Source: Sitta carolinensis (Eukaryota; Chordata; Aves; Passeriformes; Sittidae). Taken from it: DNA of 64,000 bases. The stretch lies in contig JAVUNC010000019.1 in assembly GCA_032173965.1 (NCBI GenBank), positions 15,368,234-15,432,233 of the forward strand, read 5' to 3'. A program made the translations under genes and the position numbers. A model generated the notes under the pieces. The model did no database searches and was not told the DNA's origin. It was given only the letters and a program-made list of their open reading frames with translations. Of the stretch, positions 10,690 to 21,300 are shown piece by piece; the first letter of the stretch is position 1, and the number at the start of each line of letters is the position of its first letter.

Positions 10690-13472
10690 GTGAGTAATGT
10701 ACCTGAGACACATCCAGGAGAATAAAAATTTATCCCTGGCTAAGGGGAGGGATGTCAAGATATTTGTGTCAGCTGTTCCTTCCTGACACTAGTGACTGGA
10801 TAATCACCGGATTTTTTAGCTCATTAGCTCACAATTAATTGACAAATAGACAGGGTGGCTGGCAAACAGCAGCTGACACATTTGAAGGGACACGAGTCCA
10901 GGATAAAAGGCAGTCTGTGGCAATTTCTTTAGGGAGAAAACACTTTTTTTTTTTGTTACTGTTAAAATGTAACATAGATTTAAAATAGCAAATCCCAAGT
11001 TCAAAATGGATTCTATGCAATGAAGCACAGAGAAACCCAGCTCCTGCTGTGACCATGAACACACATGACACATGTCCCCCATGCCATAAAAATTGCTTAA
11101 AATTGTGCCTACAAACTGTACCTTGGCAGGGCAGACAGGTAGGTCTGGTCTACACTTAAGATATGCTAAAATACTTATGTTATATGGGAATTAAATTTTT
11201 TTCATGCTTGCAAAAGCCCTAGGGAAAAAAATAGTTACACAGGCCAAAAAAAGAGAGAGATGGAGAGAAACAGAAAAGCAGAGATCTTCTGGGGTAACCA
11301 GCTTAAACTGGGTCCAAATGATGCCTCCAAGAGACTGCAAATATAACCTGTCCTCTCTCTGAGTTTGTAAAGACAAAATTACCAGTTTTAAAAGATGAAA
11401 CTGTGCTCCTAATAGGATACACTAAAAGGTGATGTGTCTTTCCCAAATTCTAGCATACTCAACAAAACCTTACAGAGGTTAAAAAAATCCAAAATTAAAT
11501 AAACCCTCAATTTAAGGTCAAAGAAATCAAGCCAATGCAGAAATCAGCATGCAACAAGAACGTGATTACAGTCAGCAAATCAAGTACAGGAAAAATGAAC
11601 CATAAGGAAAATAACTGAATACTAGGTGGGAACAGCAGTGCACCATACCCAAAAAACTCCCCACAGACTATCCAAAGCCATAAGGGAGGACAAACCTCAG
11701 CTCTTGCTCACTTTGCTTGAACAAAATACATAAAATCATATGCTTTAATTCCTTGACACAAATGTAAAAAAGAGTGTAAAGAAAGAAGATTGCCATGCAA
11801 AATAGGGGACTTCAATTTCTGAATTCAAAATTCATGACACATTTTTAAAAGAGCTTACTTTTTCTCAAAATACCAAGTGTTTTTCTTCACTTCCTCCAAA
11901 TGCAGATAATTTTCTTATTAATTTTCACCTTTGCAGTGATGAACATAATGGGACGAATAATACATGATGCACAAATAAGTCATAATGCTCCATGCAAGTT
12001 ATTAGCAGTGAGATGCTGAATGTGTGATAAATCTCGACCTGAAAGTGAAATATGCCTCCTAATTAAAAATCAATTATTAAAAACAGTAAAGAATGAAAAA
12101 GAAAAAAGGCTCACTCACCAAACTCATAATGAAATCCTGGAAACTTCAGAGTTATTTGAAAAGTAGAAAGAAACCTTCAACATCTATATTTAACTAAAGA
12201 CTCCATTGTGGGTTTCTTGATTTTATGATTAAACAGTTCTGTGAAAAATTGTTTCTGGTATCTTTTGTGCTTTTATCTCTTCATTCCAAATGGTCAGGAA
12301 AATGAGCAGACAGCATTTAAATGGGGAATGCCAGAACAAACCATTGCTCTGGCTCTGGGAAATCCAAGTACAGGTGTGCCCTGCTGTGGCTCCGAGGGGA
12401 CACAGGGATGATAAGCAGCCACCCAAACCCACCAGCCCCTGAGCTTGCAAGCAAATGCACAACGTTCACTCACAGTGCTGCCCATTGGATTTCTTAGCAG
12501 GTCTCTTCCACAAAATGGTTTTAACACCCAGACAAAGTAATTTGCAAACATTACATCAGGATGTGCAAATAACTATTTCCAATTAATATGTGTTTCTTTC
12601 TGAAAAGATTTCAAACTCAGAACAGCTCAAAAGCTGCTCAAAATCACAACATCTGTAGCATAAGCTTGGACAAGCGGAAATTTCCAGTTTTCATTATCTG
12701 TAAAACTAAGACATGTACTCATACCTCCAGCAGTGACAGAGAGATTAAATTAACGAGCACTACTGAGGAGATCTGAATCCCATTACTGGAGAAACTACAC
12801 TGATATTATGCATTATCATAAATATTCAGCATCTGCAATCAAAAGAAGGCTTTGGTGTTTACGTATATAATAAAGTTTTAATAATTCACTATCAATATTT
12901 CACACAGAGCACCACCGTCACTTTCTCCTGGATAGAGGAAAAAATACACCCAGAATCTAAAATCCACAACCATTCCACTGGGAATGAAAAATTCCTTCCA
13001 CAGAGGAATGCCTGTGGAGAGTACCAAGCTATTTTTCCAAACACCAGGGGCTCCAGGTTCCAGCTGCCTGTGGCAGGGGTGGCTGGCCAGGGCTGCCTCC
13101 ACCCCTGAGCAGGATCCAGCCTGCAGACCCCAAACACTTTCACCTTCTCCAAAATATGCACCCTGTGGTGTCTGTCCAAAATCTAGAGTACTAGGGGAGA
13201 GAACATATCTTTAATTGCCACTTTTAACATGCAAAATACAGGGAAAATCCCAACTTGACCCACAGCACAGGCTCATCCCATCTGCTGCAGAGGGAGAGCC
13301 ACATTATCAAGGGCCACACTGAACAGACATCAACTTCTGAAGTACAGGCCAGCTGAATAAATAACACAGAAAGTTAATAGCCAAATCCTTTCAGCAGCAG
13401 CAGTGCTCTGGGAACCTGATTGGAATTTGAACATTTGCATTGATTTATATTTTTTTTTTTCGATGTTACCAG
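10690..13472. other. Unique non-coding stretch
   Basis: No gene recognised. It includes a conserved-looking AT-rich patch at 11925-12085, listed separately. A minus-strand donor-like site follows a short possible exon near 12117-12141 (GTGAGTGAG on the minus strand, after coding-like FPGFHYEFG), but the acceptor is weak. Confidence 0.5.
11925..12085. other. Conserved-looking non-coding element
   Basis: Low-repeat, AT-rich sequence with a CpG (TCTCGACC near 12030) beside dense homeodomain-type cores such as CCTAATTAAAAATCAATTA (about 12057-12075). It is free of simple repeats and transposon signatures. Its texture matches known vertebrate conserved non-coding elements, many of which are enhancers. 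There is no direct proof in one sequence. Confidence 0.3.
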
Positions 13473-13640
13473 CTGGGAGCAAGTGCTGGAGAGGAGGTAC
13501 AGGAACAGCTCTGCAGAAACAGGAACAGCTAGCGAAGGATTACCTCCTAAAGGATTATCTTTTAAACAAAGAAAAATTTGCTATACTGCAAACAACTAAC
13601 TCAAATCAAAAGAAACAGATTAATCCAACAGGATTAACAG
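13473..13640 (+). other. Exon-like island, 168 nt, symmetric phase (unproven)
   Basis: A run of T's followed by CGATGTTACCAG ends at 13472. The island is bounded at its 3' end by CAG|GTAAGG at 13641. It is 168 nt long, a multiple of three, and one frame is open throughout, entering and leaving in phase 1. That frame contains KQEQLAKDYLLKDYLLNKEK, a charged, helix-prone stretch holding a five-residue tandem repeat (KDYLL twice). The frame starting at the first base has an in-frame TAG. I do not recognise the product. It could be a cassette exon, a lncRNA exon or a chance pseudo-exon. No neighbouring exon in the same orientation is certain. Confidence 0.25.
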
Positions 13641-13934
13641 GTAAGGCTGCCCTGTACTTTAATGTCCAGGCACACGGCTGAGGAACGTGAATGGTTTTAT
13701 TTAGATGATTTTATTTAGTTGTCAAACACCTTTTCACAGTCCAAAATAAGAGCTGCCTGTTCAGTTAAAACAAAAGCTTTGACGACTTATCCTGCAGCCT
13801 CACAAACAACAGAGATCTCCTGTCTTTTTACAGAGCCCTTTCCTTTACCCTTACACATGTAAGCTCTGATCATAGAGTTCTTTTAACTCCCGCCAGGAAG
13901 GAGGATTAGTTGCTGCCTGCACTGCTCCTGCGCT

Positions 13935-13945
13935 GGGAAATTTCC
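13935..13945. promoter_or_regulatory. NF-kappaB-like site GGGAAATTTCC
   Basis: This 11-bp sequence fits a kappaB-type half-site arrangement (GGG ... CC with an AT centre) and contains the palindrome GGAAATTTCC. Single sites of this size occur by chance, so function is not implied. Confidence 0.2.
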
Positions 13946-14738
13946 AGAACTGAGCTCTCTTACTTCCCTCTGGGTGGCAGGGAAGTTACTGAAAACTGAC
14001 ATCAAGCTCTTTATGGGTTCATCTTCTCTCAATTGTTACCACATAGATTTTACAGCCACGGTGCTACAGTAATACCAAAAGTAAAACAGCATCAATCTGC
14101 TAAAATAAAGCAGCATCCGTGTATTTGGAAGCAATACAATGATATGGACTTGAGCATGCCTGCCTTACCAGTGGACACGTTAGCAGCCTCTCTGACCTGC
14201 ACCAAGGATTTGTACTGAAATCTACTTGACTATTCTGGCAAACAGAGTAAGGTAAGCAACCAAGTTTAAACCATAAAAATAATAATAATTAAAAAAAAAA
14301 ATACACCACAAAAAACCCCCACCACACACACCAAAAATAAAGCCCCACTCACTTACTAAAATTACATTTTGCTGTACTTCAATATTTCAACATTTCCGTT
14401 AGCATTGTTTATTAATCATACATTTGAGATTCCCCTGGGGTAAATGAAAAAACCTAAATACTTAAAAACACAACACAGCATAAGGCAGCTCAGCAGTTGC
14501 TTTATGTTTTAGTCAGCCCCCACCCTCACCCAGAGGTGGATCTGAACTCAGCAGCAGTTGCAAACCTTACCTCTTGATGATAGGAAAGATTACCGACTTT
14601 GGTGAATTTTTCCATCTAATAAATGTATATTTCCAACTTTTGAACTTACATTCTTTTATAACCAACTAACCTCTGCGTCGGTCCAGCATATATTTCATGT
14701 TTGTTTAAGAATGAATTAGGCATTAAGCAAAGACTTAC

Positions 14739-14768
14739 CTCCTCCACCTCCAAGAAGGCTGGAATTAG
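14739..14768 (-). other. Microexon-like island, 30 nt, minus strand (unproven)
   Basis: Read on the minus strand, TTTTTGTTTTTCTTACAG is followed by exactly 30 nt and then GAG|GTAAGTC. Both splice sites are close to consensus. The length is a multiple of three, so inclusion would keep frame. Frame one reads LIPAFLEVEE, frame three reads NSSLLGGGG, and the middle frame starts with a stop. In-frame exons of this size are common in neuronal genes, but I cannot tie it to any. Chance is a fair alternative. Confidence 0.3.
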
Positions 14769-17439
14769 CTGTAAGAAAAACAAAAAGGGAATTGTTAGCA
14801 TTGAGCCTTCTAAATATACATGGAACCAAAAGAGAAGATGTTTCACTAGAGATTCTCCATTGTTTCAGTAACTTTGCTACTCTTCCCTTACCGGAAAACA
14901 TTTAATGCAAAAACAATCACTTATTGTAAATTGCAATCACAATCTTTACCTTTGCAATATCTTTGAAAATGCAAGCTAATAAATAAAACAATAATACAAT
15001 TACTAAAGCTAATGCATTGAATAGGTTATGAAATTACAATCCTGCATTTATAATTCTATAAACTGTATTCCTTTGTGATCACCAAATTAATTTAAATTTT
15101 CCATTGTAGAGAAACAAACAGACTTTGATGCAACTTCTGATTATCTCCCCTTGTTTTCTGTGCCATGGGACCTTTGGGGATGAAGATGAGAAATCCTGTC
15201 TCCATTGATGGAAAAGGGTTTGTGCAACTGAGCTGGGATTTCCCTCAGCAGGCTTAATTGACTCAGCATTGTAACCATCCAGCTACCCAGGCCAGAACTT
15301 GATAAATCACTTATGGAAAGCAATTTTCAGAGCATGGTGATACAAGATGGTCCTTCAAATTAGGCTAGCACAATTGGAGTCATGCCAAATATTTTCCTTT
15401 CACTGCCTAGGCAGAAACAGAAGGAATGCCTAAGCTCCTAAACCTGCCCTTTAGATGTGTGGGAAACAAATCCTGGTTATATCAGAATATATTTAAAACA
15501 AAGTAAGAGCATAAAGGAGAGACACAGGTTTTTCCTCATTGGTTCCTGATGAGCAAAGAACAGAAACCTCAAACCATGCCCTGCTCCAGGACAAGGATAT
15601 ATAGCAAGATACACAGAATCAATTAGGTATTTTCTATATGTTCTTGTTATTACCATTTTTCTCTGGTTCTTCAATAGAAGTCTGTAAACAGCAAATTCCC
15701 TGCTGCTGGGTTTTATCACTTTCTTGAGACTTTTACATAAAATTGACAATTATCTTTGTAGGATATCTGATGAAGAAGAAAACAAACACCTTTGACTCAA
15801 TACCCATTTCCAGCTCAAACATCTGCAGCCAGCTTTCCCTGACACTACAGTAAAACTGCCTTCATCACAAAGCCAGATTTTCCACCACAGCCAAAAGTAC
15901 CTCTACGTTACTCAAGAAGTGCTTCCACATTAGTCAAAATGCAATGTTCTTTAAAGAAAAAAAAGCAGCTTTATATTCAGCATAGCTGACCATATCAAAT
16001 CAAAGGAAACTAATTAACTAAGTTAGTTACTCATTCTAGGACTAGCTGTCCTACAGTCACTGAGGAATCATTGAAACCAAAGCTTAGAGAGATGTTCTTG
16101 TGCATTTTTCTCATCCAAGTTAGGTTCTAGCACTCTGGAACATCAGATGAAGAAAAATGGGACAAAAATCCTTTTTCCTGAAACAAAGTAATTTGGAGCC
16201 ATTTTTAAAGAAGTGCTTGTTTGAAGACACAAAAAGGTGGGAGCAACAGGCACAAAATGGAAAAAACTTTAAAAAACACCACCACGATTATCTGTAAGTG
16301 ATGACCATCTCTTGGCTGTGCTCTCTAAAGTGCTAGCAGGGAACAAATTCTGCCATGTATATATTGCCTTTGACAAAGATATAATGATGGTAATAATAAA
16401 TGTGTGCACACATGTTGCAAAGAACATCAATCTTGCTGCATTTACCTACTCTTGCCATGACTGAAATTCACTATTAAACAAAGAAACCAATCAAGGCAGC
16501 CTTACATATTTTTAGAGCTGCTTCCAAAGGCTTCCTGTAACAGGTAACATCACTTTCCCTGCAGTAAAAAGTAAATATCTGCTGTAGAAATCAGCAGAGT
16601 TCTTATCAGAAGAAACTAAAAGGAACCAAGTGTCATCTCCTGCCTTCTCCTTCCAGCACATTTTTATAGCGCTGTAGAATACACCTACAATTAAACTATT
16701 CTAATCCTTACATGAGTCACGTTCTAGGGTTTCAGTTATTATGTTCCAGGGACTCAAGACACATAAAACACCTGTTACCAAAGTTTCCACTGCTAAAAAA
16801 GTTTCTTCGGATACCCAGCCAACATCCCCATTGCAAACTTTCATTCAATGGCTTCTCAGAGAATTATGTTTCTCTCATTAAGTTTTCCTAACAATGTTCA
16901 TCTTTCCAATACTTTCCAAAAACTTCTTAATAACATAGAAGTCAGCACCACACACTTCTCTATAGAAACAGTAAAAACAATTCAAATGGATTTTTGGCTG
17001 CAATGCATCTACTACAGCTATTGAAAACGCAGAAATAATTCACAGGCACTCTTTTTATAAAAAAATTTTGCTTGCATAATAGAAGGAAAATCAAACCATT
17101 TTTCTATGACTCCAGGAAAGATCAAGACTGATTTATATTTACGCTTTCTTTTCTAGAACGCTAATGTGTCAAAAAGCAAGAATTTTTATTTTCAGATTTT
17201 TCCATCTCTCCCTGAAAGGTTCAATAAAACCCACGAGTCTTTCCATATTTGGGGAAGTCTTTACCAGTACAGAAGTAACTTGTCACTTAGCACCTAATGA
17301 ATCCTCTCCCACCCAGAGGTCAGCACAGCCCCATGGCTGCAATCACATCGGACTACGGCCTCTCCTCCCAGCCTCTCCACCTTCATCTGCAGCTGCATTT
17401 TGTACATCAGTGCTCCAAAACACCGAGTCCTGGACAACC

Positions 17440-17760
17440 CTTTGGAAGCTGCTCCTGCTGGTAGAGGCCCAGCTGTGGGCAGCTGTGGGAGCAACCAGGT
17501 TCCAGGAGGCTTTTGACCCGCAAACGTGCGGAGCGGGAACGGCCGCGCAGGGCAGGCCAGCCTCAGTGCCAGGGGGCTCGGCTGTGCCAGCCCTGGCAGG
17601 GTCCTGGGAGAGCTGGGACGAGAGACAGGGGACCCCAGGCTGCTCCTCAGCATTGCACAGAGCAGTTCCAGCAATCTTGGGTGGTGGGTGCAGAGCCACA
17701 CCTGTGAGCTGCCAGCTCCAGCCTAAAGGCTGCCTGCAGCCACCTCTGTTCTGCTTACAG
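17440..17760. other. GC-rich patch with a small CpG cluster
   Basis: A sharp rise in GC within AT-rich DNA. Seven CpGs lie in 30 bp at 17519-17548. Overlapping open frames run on both strands (209 codons plus at 17164-17793, 159 and 135 codons minus). High GC lowers stop-codon frequency, so these frames shadow each other and none has a recognisable domain. The patch may be a small CpG island, an orphan promoter, or a decayed GC-rich transposon. I see no TATA box or other promoter element. Confidence 0.4.
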
Positions 17761-18240
17761 TGCATTGGATATTGTTCTGTGCTGAGTGTCTGAATACATA
17801 ACAACCAATCAGCATCATGCACAATACCTTTACCATTACCTACAGCCCCTCATAACTGCTAATATTGCCATATTGTGGGGGTAACTAATCAATCACAGGA
17901 GTTAGTACATTATATTTTAGCTTAAAACTGGTTTTTCTGTTTTTCTGCAGAAAAACATTTTCTTACATGGTAAAAACATTTTCTGTTTGCCTATGCTTTT
18001 TTGAGATTTCTCTTTACTTGGCAAAAACATGCTTTTGTTTGTAGACAATTTATCCTTTGCTCTTAGCCATAAAATCTCTTTCCAACTCATCTCAACCTTT
18101 CTCTAGTGACCACTAGCTCAGCAGTCTTTATTTTCAGACATCTTTTGTTCTTCTATATCAAAACTTGCTTTCATTTCCAGAGAACCTTCTGCTAAGCACT
18201 CCTATTTGTAAAACCTCCCTGTTGAACTACCATCTTCCCC
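17761..18240. other. Unique non-coding stretch
   Basis: T-rich sequence leading to the CR1 tail. TTTTTCTGCAG at 17950 would be a good splice acceptor, but only a weak donor (GTAAAA) follows after 19 nt. Nothing else is recognisable. Confidence 0.5.
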
Positions 18241-18370
18241 AACACTCCTGGCTGGGCTGGATGGGGCTCTGAGCCACCTGATCTGGGGAAGGTGTCCCTG
18301 CCCAGGGCAGGACAGCTGGAATGGGAGGATCCTTAAGGTCCCTTCCAAGCCAAGCCACTCTGATTTTCTG
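18241..18370 (+). mobile_element. CR1 LINE 3' end fragment
   Basis: About 130 bp matching the 3' end of avian CR1 retrotransposons, in sense orientation. It has GGCTGGATGGGGCTCTGAGC, then CACCTGATCT, GGTGTCCCTGCCCAGGGCAG, and AAGGTCCCTTCCAAGCCAAG, ending near CACTCTGATTTTCTG, a decayed form of the terminal ATTCTATGATTCTG octamer repeats. CR1 copies are usually 5'-truncated, and this one holds no reverse transcriptase. The divergence suggests an old insertion. Confidence 0.9.
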
Positions 18371-21300
18371 ACTGCAGACTGTAAATCCATCTTGGCTAAC
18401 CCCTTGTCCTTGTTTCTCTTTCCCAGAGCTGCACAAGATTCTCGAGTCACAGGAGACTTGAGGTGGGAAAAAACAGAGGACTGAACTGATACCAAGTTAG
18501 CAAGGCAAAGAACAAGAAAAGAAAGCAAGCAAGAGTAAGAAGGGCTCCAAAGAAACGTGAGTAAAGACTTCTTGCCCCTCATTTCATTTCCCATTTCAAA
18601 GTGACCTGCCCAACCTCTCCAAAATTGCCTCCTTAAAAACTAGAGTCCACAATAGATTGCTAGGTATTAGCACTGAAAATCTGCTCACAATACAAACTTG
18701 AAATATTATTTTAATATGCACACAGAGTGGCCAGGCAGCCAGCAGGCTACAGACTGCTGTGCCAGGCTGAAATACAGCACACACTGATACAGCCCCATCC
18801 AAAACATCATTGGTGACGGCTCTCAAGAAGCAGCAGAGGTGAGAGTTCACCTAATCTTAAATATTTTTGCCTACCCCAGTAACACAGGCTTCAATTTGAA
18901 AAAAAAAAAAAAGTTGAAAAAAAGAGCCCCATATCCGGGGACCAGCTCCTGTGGTGTCCTTTAAGCAGTGGCTCCACGATGACACCAATTACAGCTCTAG
19001 AGATGCTGTGCATGACCAAAACTTTCAAAGGAGACTTGAATGCTGCATTCTGAGGCAGATCTCATCTTCACAGCCTGTCTCAGTACAGTGAACAGAAATA
19101 CATCTAGGAGTGGTAAGATGGCTTTCAGCCCTTTAGCTCTGGGTTTCTTTTTAACAGGGACATTAGAACCACTAGCAGAAAAAGTGTTTCTACAAAGTTC
19201 AGCCTCATTTCTAAGAAAAAAACCCACTCTCAAAAAATCACTCCAACGAAAAAGCAGTATCTAATCACTTAGGATAACGATTTAGCCCTTAATGAGATGT
19301 TTATAGCCCCAGATTCAACCAGAAATTCAGTATTTCAAATTACTTAAAACCTCAATGGACTACATATATATCTTTTTTAACAGCACCAGGACAGCCCTAC
19401 TAAAGAAACCCAGTGAACACTAGTCTGCTGCACCCTGAGAATTCAACTCTTGCTTTAAGAAACTAAATTCTTTCCAAAAAACTAATGTGGGGAGAGAAGG
19501 GAAAAAAATAAAGAAAATAAAAGACCTGGAAGGAAAGAATTTAAAGTAAGCTTAGTTGCTCATTATGGAATACCCACAATGAACACTCAGGTTACTAAAA
19601 TGTACAAATTTTAATAATGAATATACCAGCACACTTGAGAAATAAGAACTGGACATCAATGTTTTAAATCTCAGCCTTCTCAATGAGTTTCATTGTACTG
19701 CTTTCCAACACTTTTTTGACTGAAAATAGCAGACCAAAAACTCTGGCGTGGTATTAATATTTTCTTCCCTGTTCTCTTTACTACATGATTTCCAAACAGT
19801 AAGGTTATTTGAAATTTTGAGGAAAGCAACTGAATGCTGAAGGAGTTCACCTCAAATTAAACTGACGATCTTCCTGCACTGCTAGCCAGAACACACAGGA
19901 AGTGAAGGAGGATGTACGTATGGCTTGGTTAAACAGGCATTTGCAGGCACAGAATTATTTTTTCTGCTGTCAATTCTGAGGAATTTCGAGAATAGGAAAG
20001 ATGTGAATAGCAATTTTTGTGATGTCTCTGGAGATTACACACTTTTAGCTTTGTTAACAACATAGCTGAATAACTGATTACTTTTTGTTGGCATATACTC
20101 ATCTGACAACAATTTAAGAACATAAATTCTTCTGGGAGCATGTCTTTGTCAAGTATTAATGACACTAGTAACTTAAATTGACATCTATGTCATGCAGCCA
20201 TGCATCTGTCAGTATAATAAAAATATACTTTTAAAAGATTAGTTGATATTGTCTGACTTTGGCAGCAGATGTTTGAGCTTATTTTGATGTAAAAAAGATG
20301 GAATATTTTTGTCAATACTTTCTAATTGTGAAATTTATTCAAGGAGACATCTTTATAACTGGCAGTATTGTAAGATGCAAGACATTCTATTGCCTCAGAC
20401 ACCATTTTTATTCATCAATAAAACATCATAAGAGGCAGCTGGTGAGCAGAGTAACAGTAATTTATGGAATGGGAAGCTACATTCCTTCTACGTGGTTTGT
20501 GAGACATCCTTACCTGTCACTGCATTTCGTTTCATCTTCTCTCAAGAAACCAGAGAGAACAAAGAGGAGTGAGATAACAGCTGCACCTTGTACATTCAAA
20601 CATTTTTAGCCAGAAATGTGTTTGGGTGCCTTAAAGCAAAAAGCTTTAGGCTTAAAGATCATGAAGTGATTTTGCAGCAGGTAGAGTAAATAAAACACAG
20701 TCACCACTCTATTTAAAATGCTTTCCTGCATACCAAGTCACAGCAATCAGGAGAGGAAAAATAACATTTCAACAACAGACTGGGCCAGATTGGCCAAGTT
20801 ACGTCAGTGGCTAACGATGCAAAGCAGAGACTACTGGAAATTAGAAACCTCTTATTTGGCCAAAGTGGCCAAATAAGATAGACTTAAAACACTTATGTAA
20901 CCATACCCCAGAATATGGGTGGAACAATTTGCAGAAGATTTCTACAAACAGGTTGCTCCTCTCCAGGTTTGCTTACTTTTAATGTGCGATCAAGAGCACA
21001 TCATACTCTCAATGCACACTCAAAAGACTTCAGCTTTATGTACTAAAAATCTCCTCTTCTGCCCATCAACCCACTCTGTAAATAGAAGCAAATGTCTACC
21101 CAGTCTCATTTTATTTATAATAGGAAGTACCAATTTAAAGCTCTCTTTCTAAAAAGCCAAGATCCCTAGAAACTGAACAATTCAGCTCGTGAAGTTTCCA
21201 TCATATTTGTTTTGATACCTACAGAAGGGATTAAGTTTTTCATGTCTTACCTTTTTTTTAAGGTACTGAAACTACACAGCACAAGTTAAAGATTTTAAAA

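Larger units (their letters stand above)
13641..17439. other. Unique non-coding stretch
   Basis: No gene or named transposon, apart from one minus-strand microexon-like island at 14739-14768. A-rich simple sequence occurs near 14277-14330. Between 13690 and 13725 there is a short direct repeat of GATTTTATTTAG-like sequence. Everything else looks like ordinary unique intronic or intergenic DNA. Confidence 0.5.

Noticed and set aside
17164..17793. 209-codon open frame, the longest in the window
   Set aside because: It runs through a GC-rich patch where two minus-strand frames of 159 and 135 codons and other plus frames are open too. Composition is Ala/Ser/Pro/Leu-rich with no domain, and the first third is ordinary AT-rich sequence.
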